Shown here in pieces: positions 1 through 9,998 of a stretch of DNA of 64,000 nucleotides; positions within the stretch are counted from its first letter, which is position 1, and every line of letters begins with the position of its first letter. The notes below the pieces were generated by a model that ran no database searches, had not been told where the DNA came from, and saw only the letters and a program-made list of their open reading frames with translations. Source of the stretch: Agrostemma githago. Taxonomy: Eukaryota > Streptophyta > Magnoliopsida > Caryophyllales > Caryophyllaceae. The DNA lies in assembly GCA_958450325.1 (NCBI GenBank), contig OY288251.1, forward strand, positions 11,426,001 through 11,490,000, given 5' to 3'. The position numbers and the translations under genes are program-made.

Positions 1-323
1 TTTTACGTGTATCAATGTATTAATAGAAGGCGAATGAGGAATCCAATACAAAAAAAATAGAGTGTAGAGAAGAGAAGCATAAAGGAAAAGGCGTGAAATG
101 TAGTTTTGCAGGGGAGTCGACCAATGGCGTCTATAAATACAAATGCCACCACCCGTATCCCATTACGAGTATTATTTGATCACTCCTATAGAAACTACCC
201 AAACTTGAATAACCAATTTTCAAATCCACATAATACTGATCCTAAGTATCTTGCTTCTAATCCTTATACAAAATCAAAGCAGCTAATAGAGTTGTTTGAT
301 GTCGAATGTATTTTTATTTTTAA

Positions 324-353
324 CTAGTTTTCTTGCCGTGCGCTACGCGCACG
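324..353 (-). mobile_element. Helitron 3' terminus (minus strand)
   Basis: Read on the minus strand there is a GC-rich hairpin with a 7-bp stem (CGTGCGC) and 3-nt loop at 353-337, then GGCAAGAAAA, then CTAG at 327-324 followed by T. A short hairpin about 10 nt before a CTRR end, inserted before T, is the diagnostic 3' end of plant Helitrons. The element body would lie at higher coordinates. Its 5' end is not certain; candidates are near 13,249 and 13,662. Confidence 0.6.
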
Positions 354-361
354 TATAGTTA

Positions 362-565
362 GGTACGACTTGTGTATGTATTTTGATGGCGCATATTGTT
401 GTTGTTGGTTGTCAAATTGTTGGCATAATTCGAACTATTGTTTGAGATTGCGCGATGCGTGCGGAGTGTTCGGCCGAAATCGTGTATGTATTTTTTGTTG
501 AAGCATATTGTTGTCCTTGGTTGTTCACTCGTTGGCATAAATCGACCCATTGTTCGTGTTTCCTT
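362..565. repeat. Two-copy direct repeat of about 110 bp
   Basis: The stretch beginning GTGTATGTATTTTGATG (about 372) recurs in diverged form at about 482, with shared segments CATATTGTTGT, TTGGTTGT and GTTGGCATAA at the same relative places. It lies just inside the Helitron 3' end. No coding signal was recognised here. Confidence 0.5.
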
Positions 566-1400
566 TTCTTTTCGTCATACGTTTACACTTCAAAGTAGAA
601 AATATTTTGTACATGCCTTTGAGCTGGAAGTTTGGTTTATAAGCATAGGATATTTTTACGACTAATAATCAATCTTTCATGTCATACATTGTAAATGGGT
701 AGTGTCTGTAAATTTATCATAATTGTTGACTTGATTGACGTGATTGTAGATGAAAGGTGCATTTTTATTTTGTTCCATTGAGTTTGATATTGCTGGTAGT
801 TTAATGTCATTGTCGAAGCGTATATAGGAGTCACACTCTACGAATGCTTTTAGAGCAGACACTATTCCTAATTAGTATAGATAGTGTAATCTATCAGTTA
901 CGCCAAGGCATATGCAACAAAATTAACGAACTGTGATACGCAAGGTCGGGCAGGTAATGCAGAGTCCATTGGTTTCTGTAATTTCCACTCATGTATACTA
1001 AATAATTTGAAATTGACATAAGCACACAGAACAATAGGACTTTTACATAGCAATTGTTAATGGAGTCATCTGGTACATTGTGTATGAATACATTGAAAGA
1101 ACCATAGGTGTACGACGTATGGGAAGATAACACTCCTTCTCCCCCATTAGAACATGCGAGCTCCTGAATAATTCCTAGAATTCAAAAGGTAATTCATAGG
1201 CACATTACAAAGGCACTTGGTGAGTCCAAGTAGCGGAGATGGCCCTTTGAACAAACCTATTGCATCAAATTTCCCGTAAGAACACCAAGCCAAAAGCACC
1301 CACTAACTTTCTACAAAGCAACTTGATTGACAAATATCTCGAAGGTTGCATATTAGTCCATGCTCCCGACTCTGAAAAGAGACAATAATGTTGTTTGAGA
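566..1400. other. Intergenic AT-rich DNA, nothing recognised
   Basis: Only short open frames on both strands, with no recognisable protein motifs or structural RNA. A TTGTTGTATCTTACTTATTTACATC motif family begins at about 1403 (shared parts GTTGTATCTTAC and TTTACATC). It recurs at about 2265, 2550, 2775 and 3080, which links this edge to the pyrimidine-rich array downstream. Confidence 0.4.
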
Positions 1401-1454
1401 GCTTGTTGTATCTTACTTATTTACATCTAATTTGATAACAGGAAAAAAACCTAG

Positions 1455-1690
1455 TTATCCTCCTCTTTCTCCTCTAAAAAAAACCTAGCTTTGCTCCCCC
1501 ATCGGGGCCTCCATCGATAATTGATCGATGGTAAACCCCAAAAATTGTTTAACTCCCAATTCCTTATAATCAAATTATGCTTTAATAAAAGTCTCTCTTT
1601 TTATGAGAGTTGTTTTTCGTCATTTATTTCGAGGTTTATATCCTTTATTTCGAGATTTCAGTCCTTTACATTAGTATAGGGCTTAGATTT
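1455..1690 (+). pseudogene. Truncated copy of the NUP93 5' leader and first intron start
   Basis: This stretch matches the 5' untranslated exon and leader intron of the NUP93 gene at 24,080-24,320. Shared blocks in the same order are CGGGGC(C/T)TCC, TTGATAATT-ATCGATG followed by GTAA (the leader donor in the real gene), TTAATAAAAGTCTC and CATTTATTTCGAGGTTT. No NUP93 coding exon follows; the sequence runs into a simple pyrimidine array. I therefore read it as an old partial duplication of leader DNA without the gene. The homology is plain by eye but too diverged for a percent identity without alignment. Confidence 0.7.
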
Positions 1691-1989
1691 CAAGAATTAT
1701 GTGCAAGATCATGAGAGCAATGAAATTTCTACGTACGGTGATACAATTGAGGTCAAATCTCGGTCTACTATTTGTCCAAATAGAGAAAGTTCATCTTTTT
1801 GGAGACTATTTTCATCATATCTATAGATTCTTTCGCGAAAGACTGTGTCAATAAACAGCGATATATAGAAGGCTATGCAGAAGCGCTTTATTCTAATAGT
1901 GATCTCTGTCTCAAAGGTGGTCTTTATTTATTTTTTACAAATCTGTATTTAGTTCAATTTGACATTGTTTGTAGATGTCGGATGACTTA

Positions 1990-2970
1990 TTAATGATATT
2001 GATCTTCACTTCAAAAAAAAATTTAAAAAAAATTGATGAGTGCCTCACTGCCTCCCCTCATCTTTTTTTACCCCCTCCTCCAATCTCGCTCTCTTCTTCT
2101 CTCCCCTCCTCTAATGGTCCTCTTATTCATGTTCTCTCGCTCTCTTCACCTTCTCCTCCCTCACTCCTCCCCCAATGTCTTCCATATCTTCCATATATCT
2201 CATATCCTGAACTTTGCCCATTTTTCCTCTGTGTTAGTAAACTGAGTATTTGTTTGAGAGGTATTTCTATCTTACTTTTTTACATCGGATTTGATGAGTG
2301 TCTCACTGCCTCCCATCATCTTCTTCTACCCTACCATTTTCACCCTCTCCTCTAATCTCGCTCTCATCTTCTCCCTCCCTCCCCCCTATCAAATGCTCCT
2401 CATATCCATGTTCTCTTGCTCGCTTCACCTTCTCTCCCTCATCCCTCCATCCAATGTATTTCATATCTTCCATATCTCTCATATCCTGAACATTTGCGCA
2501 TTTTCTCCCTTTGTTAGTAAACTGAGTATTTTTTTTGAGAGGTTGTTGTATCTTACTATTTTACATCGAAATGGGTGAGTGCCTCACTGCCTCCTCTCAT
2601 CTCCTTCTACCCATACCATTTGCACCCTTTCCTCCAATTTTCTCTCTTCTTCTCTTCCCCTCCTCTAATGCTCCTCTTGTTCATTTTCTCTCGCTCTCTT
2701 CCATATCCCCCATATATTGAATTTTCGTCCATTTTTCCCCTTGTTTAGTTAACTGAGTATTTATTTGGGAGGTTGTTGTATCTTACTTCTTTGCATCTAA
2801 TTTGATGAGTGTCTAACAGCCTCCCCTTATCTTCTTCAACCCCTACCATTTTTCACTCCTCCTTCAATCTCTCTCTCTTCTTCTCCCCCCGTCCTTCAAT
2901 GCTCCCCCCCCAGTATTTCATATATTTAATATCATGAACATTTGCCCATTTTCCCCCTTTGTTTAGGGGT
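1990..2970. repeat. Pyrimidine-rich tandem array, about 260-bp unit, four copies
   Basis: Four degenerate units start near 2034, 2294, 2574 and 2803. Each opens with GATGAGTG(C/T)CTCACTGCCTCC, continues with a long C/T-rich stretch and ends with an ACTGAGTATTT...GAGAGGTTGTTGTATCTTAC...TTTACATC module. Unit length varies from about 230 to 280 bp. Open frames across it are low-complexity Ser/Pro/Leu strings produced by the skew and are not taken as genes. Confidence 0.8.
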
Positions 2971-3850
2971 GAGAAAAAAAAATAATTTTAAAAATTGAAA
3001 CTCGGTTTTAAAAACTTTCGGGTTTTAGAAGTTGAAAACCGGTTCGGGTTCGGTTCATAAATATTCAAAACCAGTTTTAGGTTGTATCTTACGTATTTAC
3101 ATCTAATTTGTTATCAGTCTGCATTTGATCGCATTCTGTTTAGCAGACCCGTCTCTATTGTTATCTGTTTCTCATGATTTCTTAAGTAACGAAGGGTCGT
3201 AAATGAGATGAGCGAGTGTGTCGGAGTGTCAAGTGTCGTGTCAGAAAGGCCGCGAAGTTAAACTTGTGTTTGACCCTGTCTATCTACTAATATTGGGTGA
3301 AAATAGCAGATTCCGACCTAAATAGTGGATTGACTGTCAACCTACTAATTTCATGTGATTGATAAACGATATATTCTCATAGCATGTTGGCATATGATAA
3401 ATAATTGTAAATAAATAAATAAACCGAATGTATAACTTATTGTGCATTACTAAGCGAACAATTGCTTCTCAATTTTCATATGATAAACATGGAATAAGGT
3501 AAGACGCCACCCAGTAAGAGGTGTCGACCGCCTTTCAAGAGATTAATTTCTACAAAATCTTGTGGGGAAGGGACAAATGTGTGTCCACTACAAATTGCAA
3601 AGAAGAAATAAAGCACCTCTGCACAAATTTTTCAGCTCTACCTTCAGCATATGAAAGAGTTTAATCGCTCTCAGCGCGTTTCCTTCAACATTTTCAAAAG
3701 AAACGAGCATTAATAAATAAAACACAGCAAAATCCCAAAAATAATACAGTAACAAAAGTTCCTATCACAGGGTTGAGTTTGAGTTCTTCATCGAACGTCG
3801 ACATCTCACATTGCTTCTCTTTCTCCTTACCACAGATTTCAAAAACTTAT
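2971..3850. other. No gene seen; short GGTTCGGG-type remnant at the start
   Basis: About 3000-3075 carries AAACCGGTTCGGGTTCGGTTC with a repeated AAAACC(G/A)GTTT theme, like the internal sequence of the small hAT-type elements seen at 17.7, 18.7 and 35.5 kb. I could not see both ends. The rest is AT-rich with no recognised motif. Confidence 0.35.
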
Positions 3851-3854
3851 ATTT

Positions 3855-4052
3855 CCTCTAAGAATGAAAGTTCACGTTCACGTCTTTTCCAGTGTGTCTT
3901 GCTACCTTTGCAACTTTCGCAACCTGAAAATCCTCATCGCTTTCATCATCATCAACTAATTCCGTATATTCTTCACTACTATCAACTCTGTTGAAACATA
4001 AGCCGACAATCTTCCTCAACATATGCTGTCGTTTCTCATCTAAAACTTGAGA
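3855..4052 (-). other. Unassigned acidic open stretch, possible exon
   Basis: Read on the minus strand from about 4042 there is an open frame containing KRQHMLRKIVGLCFNRVD, then the acidic run LVDDDESDED, ending at a stop near 3863. After ...SDEDFQ the sequence is CAG|GTTGCG, so a splice donor there is possible. Composition and frame suggest coding origin. I do not recognise the family, and no neighbouring exon is convincing. It lies in the same orientation as the NFU, WD40 and RAB fragments. Confidence 0.25.
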
Positions 4053-4549
4053 ATTATTTCCCCTTTCGCTTTAGTTCTCACTTTCATAACCTGAAATATG
4101 ACTATACAGTCTAAAACTTTTAGGTCTCGAGTTTAGCTTTCCAACACATCTTGATTCGCCTTATCCTGGTATCGTATGAGTGAGATATCGCCGTCTTAAG
4201 ACAACCTGCAAATATACATACGATTTTAGTTACGAGTAGTTGGAATAGAAAAGACAAGAGAGAGTACCCTTTAAAAGAGTTCTAATTTGGTCATATTTCA
4301 CGGTTTTAAGAAATGCTTATAAGGACGTGACCATTTTCATATGCCAAAGATTGAAAAGAATAGAAATAGAAATTCGTGATTATATTGTCGGTATAAAATA
4401 TTTGAGTAACCCACTCATAGTAGAAGCCCAATTCTAGGAGGAGTCAAATTCTACCCCCAATGCCCAATCCAATCAACTAAAGATTCATGATAATAGGGTG
4501 CGTTTATTGAATACCATAATCTTAATGAAGTTTCAGGAAAGTGAGAAAA

Positions 4550-4725
4550 TGATAAATATATTAGTTAGGTATCAACCATTACATGGTTTAGTTCAACTAT
4601 TTTTCTCGAGTATATGATAAATATATTACTCCCTCCGTATCTAAATGTTCGTCCACTTTCAATACGGAGGGAGTAGTTAGGTATCAACCATCACATGGTT
4701 TAGTTCAAATGGTATCATAATCAAC
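4550..4725. repeat. Direct duplication, second copy carrying a 45-bp Stowaway-like insert
   Basis: GATAAATATATTAGTTAGG followed by TATCAACCATTACATGGTTTAG (4550-4590) recurs at 4617-4700. In the second copy the TA is split by CTCCCTCCGTATC...AATACGGAGGGAG (4629-4673), flanked by TA on both sides. The insert is almost only two inverted repeats joined by a short loop, as in a collapsed Stowaway MITE with its TA target duplication. The uninterrupted first copy serves as the empty site. Confidence 0.8.
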
Positions 4726-4790
4726 GTGACTAAAGATCACGGGTTCAAATCTACCCACCTTTCTAAAGTAGAATATTTGTGAGGAGGTGT
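4690..4790 (+). mobile_element. Possible tRNA-derived SINE head
   Basis: TGGTTTAGTTCAAATGGTA resembles a Pol III A box. About 45 nt downstream, GGGTTCAAATCT (4741-4753) resembles a B box. Spacing and order fit the tRNA-like head of a plant SINE. I see no clear tail or target duplication, and part of the A-box segment belongs to the local duplication, so a chance match is possible. Confidence 0.4.
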
Positions 4791-4937
4791 ATTAGATTGT
4801 AATTGAGACGGTTCATAAATCAAATTATGAGTTTGCAACAAAATTAACAAACTTTCTAGACACTCACAAATTCATGTACTACCAATAAACAGTAGAAGAT
4901 TATATGAAAATAGTGAAAGAAAGGAAGAAAGAAAGAA

Positions 4938-5079
4938 CCTTGAAGTTGGAGGGAGATGATACCATGATGAATAGAGACAACATCAACACTACCACCGTCA
5001 GCGATCAGATAAGGCCGAACATCCTCCAACACGAGGTCAACGTTCTTCTCATTCAATTCATATTGCTTCGAAGGTGTAT
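4938..5079 (-). pseudogene. Orphan exon of a plastid-type NFU (NifU-like) Fe-S scaffold protein
   Basis: The 142-nt exon begins after a CTTTCAG acceptor (5080-5081) and ends before a GT donor (4937-4936). It encodes a peptide with YELNEKNVDLVLEDVRPYL, IADGGSVDVV and IISLQLQG. This is the first half of the NFU domain as found in plant plastid NFU proteins, which assemble and deliver iron-sulfur clusters. The next exon should carry the cluster-binding CxxC (usually within CGSCPSS); I do not find it downstream, where a probable SINE and a MITE lie. No upstream transit-peptide exon was recognised. I read it as an isolated, probably captured, fragment. Splice borders are intact and the frame is open, so it may be fairly recent. 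Confidence 0.75.
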
Positions 5080-5089
5080 CTGAAAGAGG

Positions 5090-6190
5090 TAATGGATTGA
5101 ATTAAAGAAACAGATTAAACAAAAATCACATAACAATCGATGCTAGTGTTTCTACACTCATCGTTCTAAAAATGGAATCACATCTCAGAAGTCAACATGG
5201 TATCAGATAATCAGAGCAATAATGATTACCCCTTCATTCAAATCCACTCTTCACATTTCTTTTTTTTAACACCTTAAATGGTAATGAAAAAGTGTGATTG
5301 AACAATACTAAAAAAGGAACGAAGCAAACTATTTGGTTGAATTTATAGGCAATGATGTCCTTGAATTCATAGGCAATAAATTAAATTTAGTATAAATAAC
5401 TTCTAAATTTACAAGACCCCGCCACCATGCCTGCCCATAGAGGTCGACATTAGGTCTATTTGGGTTGGGTTCCAATTTTTTTTATCATTATATCAAGCTT
5501 TTGGAAATAAGTTGGCTTATCGGAAAAAGGAGAGAAAATATATCGATTAGCATGAAAAAAGACCGATGTTTGAACTCGGGCAAGAATCGAATAAATACGA
5601 ATGTAGAGTTGCCAATACTCCTTTCAATACAGTAACAATGTTCCTATGTTTTTCAACGTCAACAAGGCGACAATTTGATTACAATCTCATCTCAGAAAAT
5701 TTCATCAATGATGCCAAAATGTGAACAGGTCAGGTACACCGAAAGCACAGTTATGTCCCAGAATAATTTACAGTAAAACAAAAATCGCAGTTCCATAACT
5801 CACAGGTCGACTGCAATGAGGTTGCATTGTTTAACAAAACCTGCAAGTAAACCAGTATAACCAATATGAACAGTGATGTCGAAGCAAAACGGTAAATGGA
5901 AATTGCCTGCACAGTAAAGCGGCAGTGAATACTTCTATATATGTTGACCTCGGGAAATAACAAAACGCTTTCGTTTTCACTTTTCAGCGTCTTTTACTCA
6001 GTGTTCTAACAGTCTTTCCATTATTCGGCAGATAAGAGAAGTTGGCTATTTCAGCAGGAGTAGCTGACTTGTGAAAAAAAACCGTTGCAGGAAATCATAA
6101 TGAAATAAACTCCGTATCACATAACTATAAGCATGACTGCATGAGTGTCTGAACGCTAAAGCGTGAGAGTTCTTACCTAAGAGGACATAA
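5090..6190. other. No gene seen between NFU exon and next open frames
   Basis: AT-rich sequence with scattered short frames on both strands and no recognised domain. An open minus-strand stretch at 5751-5963 is hydrophobic and low in complexity, and I do not support it as a gene. Confidence 0.4.
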
Positions 6191-6199
6191 GTTTTTAAT

Positions 6200-7570
6200 G
6201 TCTTTTAATGGGGCGCGGAGTCCACTTGCACGAGATCCCGATGATGTGAATCTAAATGAAGAAATAACAGGCACGAATTTAATGAATTCTCCGATATATC
6301 AGAGTATTGTCTCAAACGGGAAATTCTGCCCCCGAATTTTTCGTCTTCTGACTTCTCTTCTGTACACTTATCGCTGTCATTTGAAACATCAGTTCCTAGA
6401 CTTATCGCGTCTCCATATCTCTCCGTCGTCAGCCTGTTTTCTGCATGTTCCTGCAACGTAACAGTGCGGTACTGGTTACAAACAGAAATTTGGATATCGC
6501 TACAGTGAAGACGGGAAAAAAAATAGATAAAATTACATCAAAGTAGACTTGATTAGAAGAGGCTTTTCTTTTCGTATTTGCGTCTTCATATCTCTTTGTC
6601 CGAGCCAGCTAGTCTTCTGCATGTTTCTGCAACGTTACAGTGCGGTACTGATTACAAACAGGAATTTGGTTATCGGTACAGTAAAGACGGAAAAATAGAT
6701 AAAATTACCTCAAAGTAGACTTGATTAGAAGAGGTTTCTCTTTTCGGATTTGTGTCTTCGTTAAGGTCGTCCTCAACTAAATCAATCTCTGGCCTTATAA
6801 TCTCATTTTCGACAACACCAAACGAATTGTCCTTGATTGAACTCGTGTTGTTGTTCTCGTTGTTGTCTATCGTTTTTCTGACTTTATGATGGTCTTGGTG
6901 TACTTGCTTTGGCAAAGTCGGGGAGGATCCATTTGCCATGTGCTGAACACGTAGGTAACGAGCAAGGGGCGCTGAATTTTCTCTTTGCTTCCAGGGAAGC
7001 AAAACCTTTTCAAGTTAAGGAGGATTAAACGGAGCAACATTCAGTAAAGCCGTAAAGGCTCACTCTACTCTAGTCACCAAATATCGCCTAAATATCTCAC
7101 TCATATAAAATAGGTCGACAAAAAACAACATAGAGCCTTTAGACCCAAAAAGGTTCATGGTCAGCTAACATGAATCATTATCAAGAAATCGACAAGCTGC
7201 CTCCAAAAAAGATCTAAAACAAAGAAATTCTAGTAATATAGGCAAAGGTGATATTGTAACCCGTTATATGAAGAGGCGGAACAGAGTAATTTAGGCAAGG
7301 ATACAGAAGTAATTTGTCAGAAGATTTTTATGCACAGGCAGAACTACTTTCTTGCTGTCGCTCTCAGTCCTAACGTCCTTAACTTTGTAAGACACATCAG
7401 GAGTCGAGTATCTTTACCCTGCAGAAAGTGAAAGGCAAAATTCAACTTTCAATACTTGAACTAACCTATGTTACTTCAACATTCTGCTTAGCTATATGAA
7501 CCTGAAATGGCATCTTGCTGATTGGATCGACCTCCTCTTCGGCTATTGCTTTAGCTATATGACGAGGAAT
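6200..7570 (-). other. Unassigned coding-like segments on the minus strand
   Basis: Several minus-strand stretches look coding by composition: 7000-6670 (LLPWKQRENSAPLARYLRV, then a polar Asn/Asp/Glu-rich tail), 6456-6205 (contains DAISLGTDVSNDSDKC), about 7390-7300 (contains DVSYKVKDVRTESDSKKVV) and about 7560-7500 (contains AIAEEEVDPISKMPFQ before a GT). They lie 3' of the WD40 exons on the same strand, so they may be its C-terminal tail or another gene's pieces. No family is recognised and exon borders are not reliable. Direct repeats inside the segment argue that it is decayed. Confidence 0.3.
6406..6760. repeat. Tandem duplication, about 176-bp period, two copies
   Basis: The sequence TTCTGCATGTT(C/T)CTGCAACGT(A/T)ACAG, through AGACTTGATTAGAAGAGG to TTGTGTCTTC, is present at 6434-6580 and again at 6610-6752 with few differences. 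The duplication lies between the two largest unassigned minus-strand frames, so it copied an exon border and part of an intron. Confidence 0.75.
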
Positions 7571-7769
7571 TAATGTACCACTCCAAAAAAAGGACATCCG
7601 CCCATGGGGTTGCAAATCATGTTTAACTTAGGCATGAAGATAATTTACCTTCGGCTATAATGTAATGGACTATATCATGCATATTGATATGATATCATGT
7701 TAATTTACCTTAGGCATGACTGAATTCCTAAGGTAATTTGCGATTCCATATAAGTCACTGGTATGTAAA

Positions 7770-8960
7770 AAAAGCAAACGTATACATTTGAATCTTTACT
7801 CCCACAGATTACGTACTGCCCTTTTGGGCTCAAAGACGCTGCTATTTGACTTCTTGTATTCCAAAATCCTGTCACATATTAATGCAATTATCACGCATTC
7901 CTTGAATTTCTGAAGTAATGGGTAAGTCTGGCATTTGTATTATCTCGGAGTTTCTGAATTATGTCTGAGCCGTCATATATCCGTACCCTCGAGTCAGCAG
8001 AAGTGACAAGGACTTCATTAGGGATTTTTGGTATAAACCACATTAAAACGAGGAAAGTATTGAAAACTGAGCAGACTGATAGTACATTATACATGTAGGA
8101 GACATGAAGTGAAATATTAAGCACCTGAAACCCAGTTATCTTCTTTGGAGCAGCTTTCTTCTTGTCCTGGATATCAAACTGACTCAATTGATTTAGTTTC
8201 CCACCTGCAAAAATTAAAACAATGAAATCGAAATGCATGTTACAGTTTGTCAGAATAGAAAGAGTAAGACCGTCTCATACCAAAAACTACAGACTTATAC
8301 ATGTTATGCTGTACATACGACGTTTCCCTTTGTGAGAGGCCACAGCAGCACCCTGCAGGAAAAAAAAGACGGTGTTTTTACTGAGAATTCGCGGACATCA
8401 GACAGCATAGCTGCATGGGTACATTAGGAAGAGACTAAACCTGGTTGTCGAAAGTGTAGAAAGCACCAGCAACCATTTCACGAAGATCAGTCCGATCAAC
8501 AACCTGTCTTCCATACACGTTCCAAACACAAACCTTAGCATCAAGTGAGCCGCTGATGAAATAATCATCATTTACAGGATTGAACTGTATACAAGTAACT
8601 GCAACCACCAAGGAAACCATCAAAACATGAAGGGTCTCATCATTTGTCATCATCATTTTCATGTCATACATAATAAACCCAAAGATTCTACGCACTCACC
8701 GTAATCGTTGTGGCCAAACACTTTCAGGCAAGCCTTTGTTTCGACATCCGACAATCTCACACTCTTGTCCATTGAAGACGAAAGTAAATGGTTCTCTGAA
8801 TTTGAAAACCGACATCAGAAGCGTATAACAATGTACTCAAAATCACAAGTTAGTTGGTTTTTGTTACCTTAGAAGACCAAGAAAGGTCCAGCACATCATC
8901 CAAGTGACCTACAAAGGTACACACGGGCTCATTGGAGAGCAAAAACAGTCTCGGGCAGCT
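7770..8960 (-). pseudogene. Partial WD40-repeat protein gene (WDR44-like plant family), decayed
   Basis: Exons on the minus strand: about 8955-8868 (SNEPVCTFVGHLDDVLDLSW), 8793-8700 (NHLLSSSMDKSVRL, FGHNDY), 8598-8441 (VTCIQFNPVNDDYFISGSLD, QVVDRTDLREMVAGAFYT), about 8352-8300 (GAAVASHKGKRRMY), 8204-8125 (KLNQLSQFDIQDKKK, KKITGFQ), about 8035-7925 (NEVLVTSADSRVRIYDGSD) and 7868-about 7770 (SQIAASLSPKGQYVICG, DSNVYV). Order and sequence match the WD40 domain of plant WDR44-like proteins, where the repeats form a beta-propeller for protein binding. Defects: no AG acceptor directly before the sixth exon, AT where its GT donor is expected, no clear donor after the fourth, and Trp-to-Cys after DSNVYV. 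The N-terminal half and the usual C-terminus are missing, so it is a fragment or pseudogene. Confidence 0.75.
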
Positions 8961-9560
8961 TAACATAATTGGGCATGAGGCCTCACCCTCCTCTCCAGCT
9001 TAACCTCGAGAATTAAGAAAACAAAACAGCATACCGAGACGCGAAGTAGAAACAAAGATGATGATCAAAGGCAAGGCCCTCGATACGAAGATCAGCTAAA
9101 CCCCATCACTGCGATAGACAGCACTGAACATTAAAATAAATCATCACTCAAACCAAGAACAACACAAATCGGCAACACCCAGGTGAGCACAAAGAGTACA
9201 CAATGCCCAAAAAAGAAGACAAATCATTAGCACCCAGACGGAAACAAAGATGATCCATATCACAAAACCACACAAAAAAAACAGGCAAACACTAAAGACG
9301 CAAATCTCCGACAGATTACCTACAGTAATTCGGTCGACGTTCTGCAAATGAAATCTCACCTGAAATTAACACGGAAAAAGGGACCACCTTGGAGCTCAAT
9401 CTGGAATTTCTGGAATTCAGACACAAGCTACAACACACACTGGCAACCCTAAGAAAATTAAGAACACTAAATTTCTAATCAACTAACTCAGGCAAAACAA
9501 AATCGAATCACCGAACAAAATTTGAAAAAGCATAGATGATAGTCGAAGTACCTAACTGAT
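8960..9560. other. No coding signal recognised
   Basis: Between the WD40 exons and the next repeat I see AT-rich sequence with short frames only. The minus frame at 9359-9144 is a Cys/Leu/Phe-rich string without a known motif, and I do not support it as a gene. Confidence 0.35.
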
Positions 9561-9740
9561 TGAAACAAAGGGAAAGGAGAAAGGCAGATCCACGGAGGAA
9601 AACAGAAAGGTAGAGCGAGAGAGCGGAAGAGATGAAGCGAGGAAATGAAAGAAAAGGAGAAAGGTGGAGCGGAAGAACGACACTATTCATAAGGATTTCA
9701 CTGTTCCTAAGGAGCGTACTATTCCTAAGAGATAATACGA
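9560..9740 (-). repeat. Dispersed repeat, copy A, with ACTRTTCMTAAGG motif array
   Basis: A purine-rich block (GGTAGAGCGAGAGAGCGGAAG...) is followed by three direct motifs at 9682, 9700 and 9718: ACTATTCATAAGG, ACTGTTCCTAAGG and ACTATTCCTAAGA, 18 bp apart. The same block and array recur at 10,400-10,620 and in part at 13,060-13,250. The family looks like the 5' part of a transposable element read on the minus strand. Confidence 0.7.
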
Positions 9741-9925
9741 GTTTTCATCAAGATCAAACTATTGACACAATGTAAATTGAATTTGAACTTTCAAATGAAC
9801 ATTGAGCAAAACCTTTCTCTTTGATCCGGAGCAGGGAAACGTAAAACAACACAAATAACAAATCAATCAAAGATCTATAACAAAAGCAACAAAATGAAAC
9901 AACAAATACTGCATTACTGCATTAC

Positions 9926-9998
9926 CGCTATCGCCGATTAGAAGATGCTTGGTTAGATAATCATAATCAGCTCTCGATTTCGCCGGTTGAGCCGCCAT
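9926..9998 (-). pseudogene. Exon 1 of a RABE1 (Rab8-type) small GTPase, orphan
   Basis: ATG at 9998-9996 opens a 73-nt exon reading MAAQPAKSRADYDYLTKHLL then IGDS. It ends G|GTAATG at 9926/9925, a normal donor. This is the N-terminus of plant RABE1/Rab8 GTPases, which direct post-Golgi secretory vesicles; the usual start is [20 protein letters not shown]. The P-loop (GDSGVGKS) would be completed by exon 2. I find no exon with switch or G-box motifs at lower coordinates, only repeat copy A and the WD40 fragment. The I-to-T and L-to-H changes in the first beta strand also suggest relaxed selection. It is a gene fragment, in the same orientation as its neighbouring fragments. Confidence 0.8.

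Noticed and set aside
2033..2720. Overlapping plus-strand open frames rich in Ser, Pro, Leu and Phe
   Set aside because: Produced by the C/T-rich tandem array; every frame is low complexity and no start or domain is credible.
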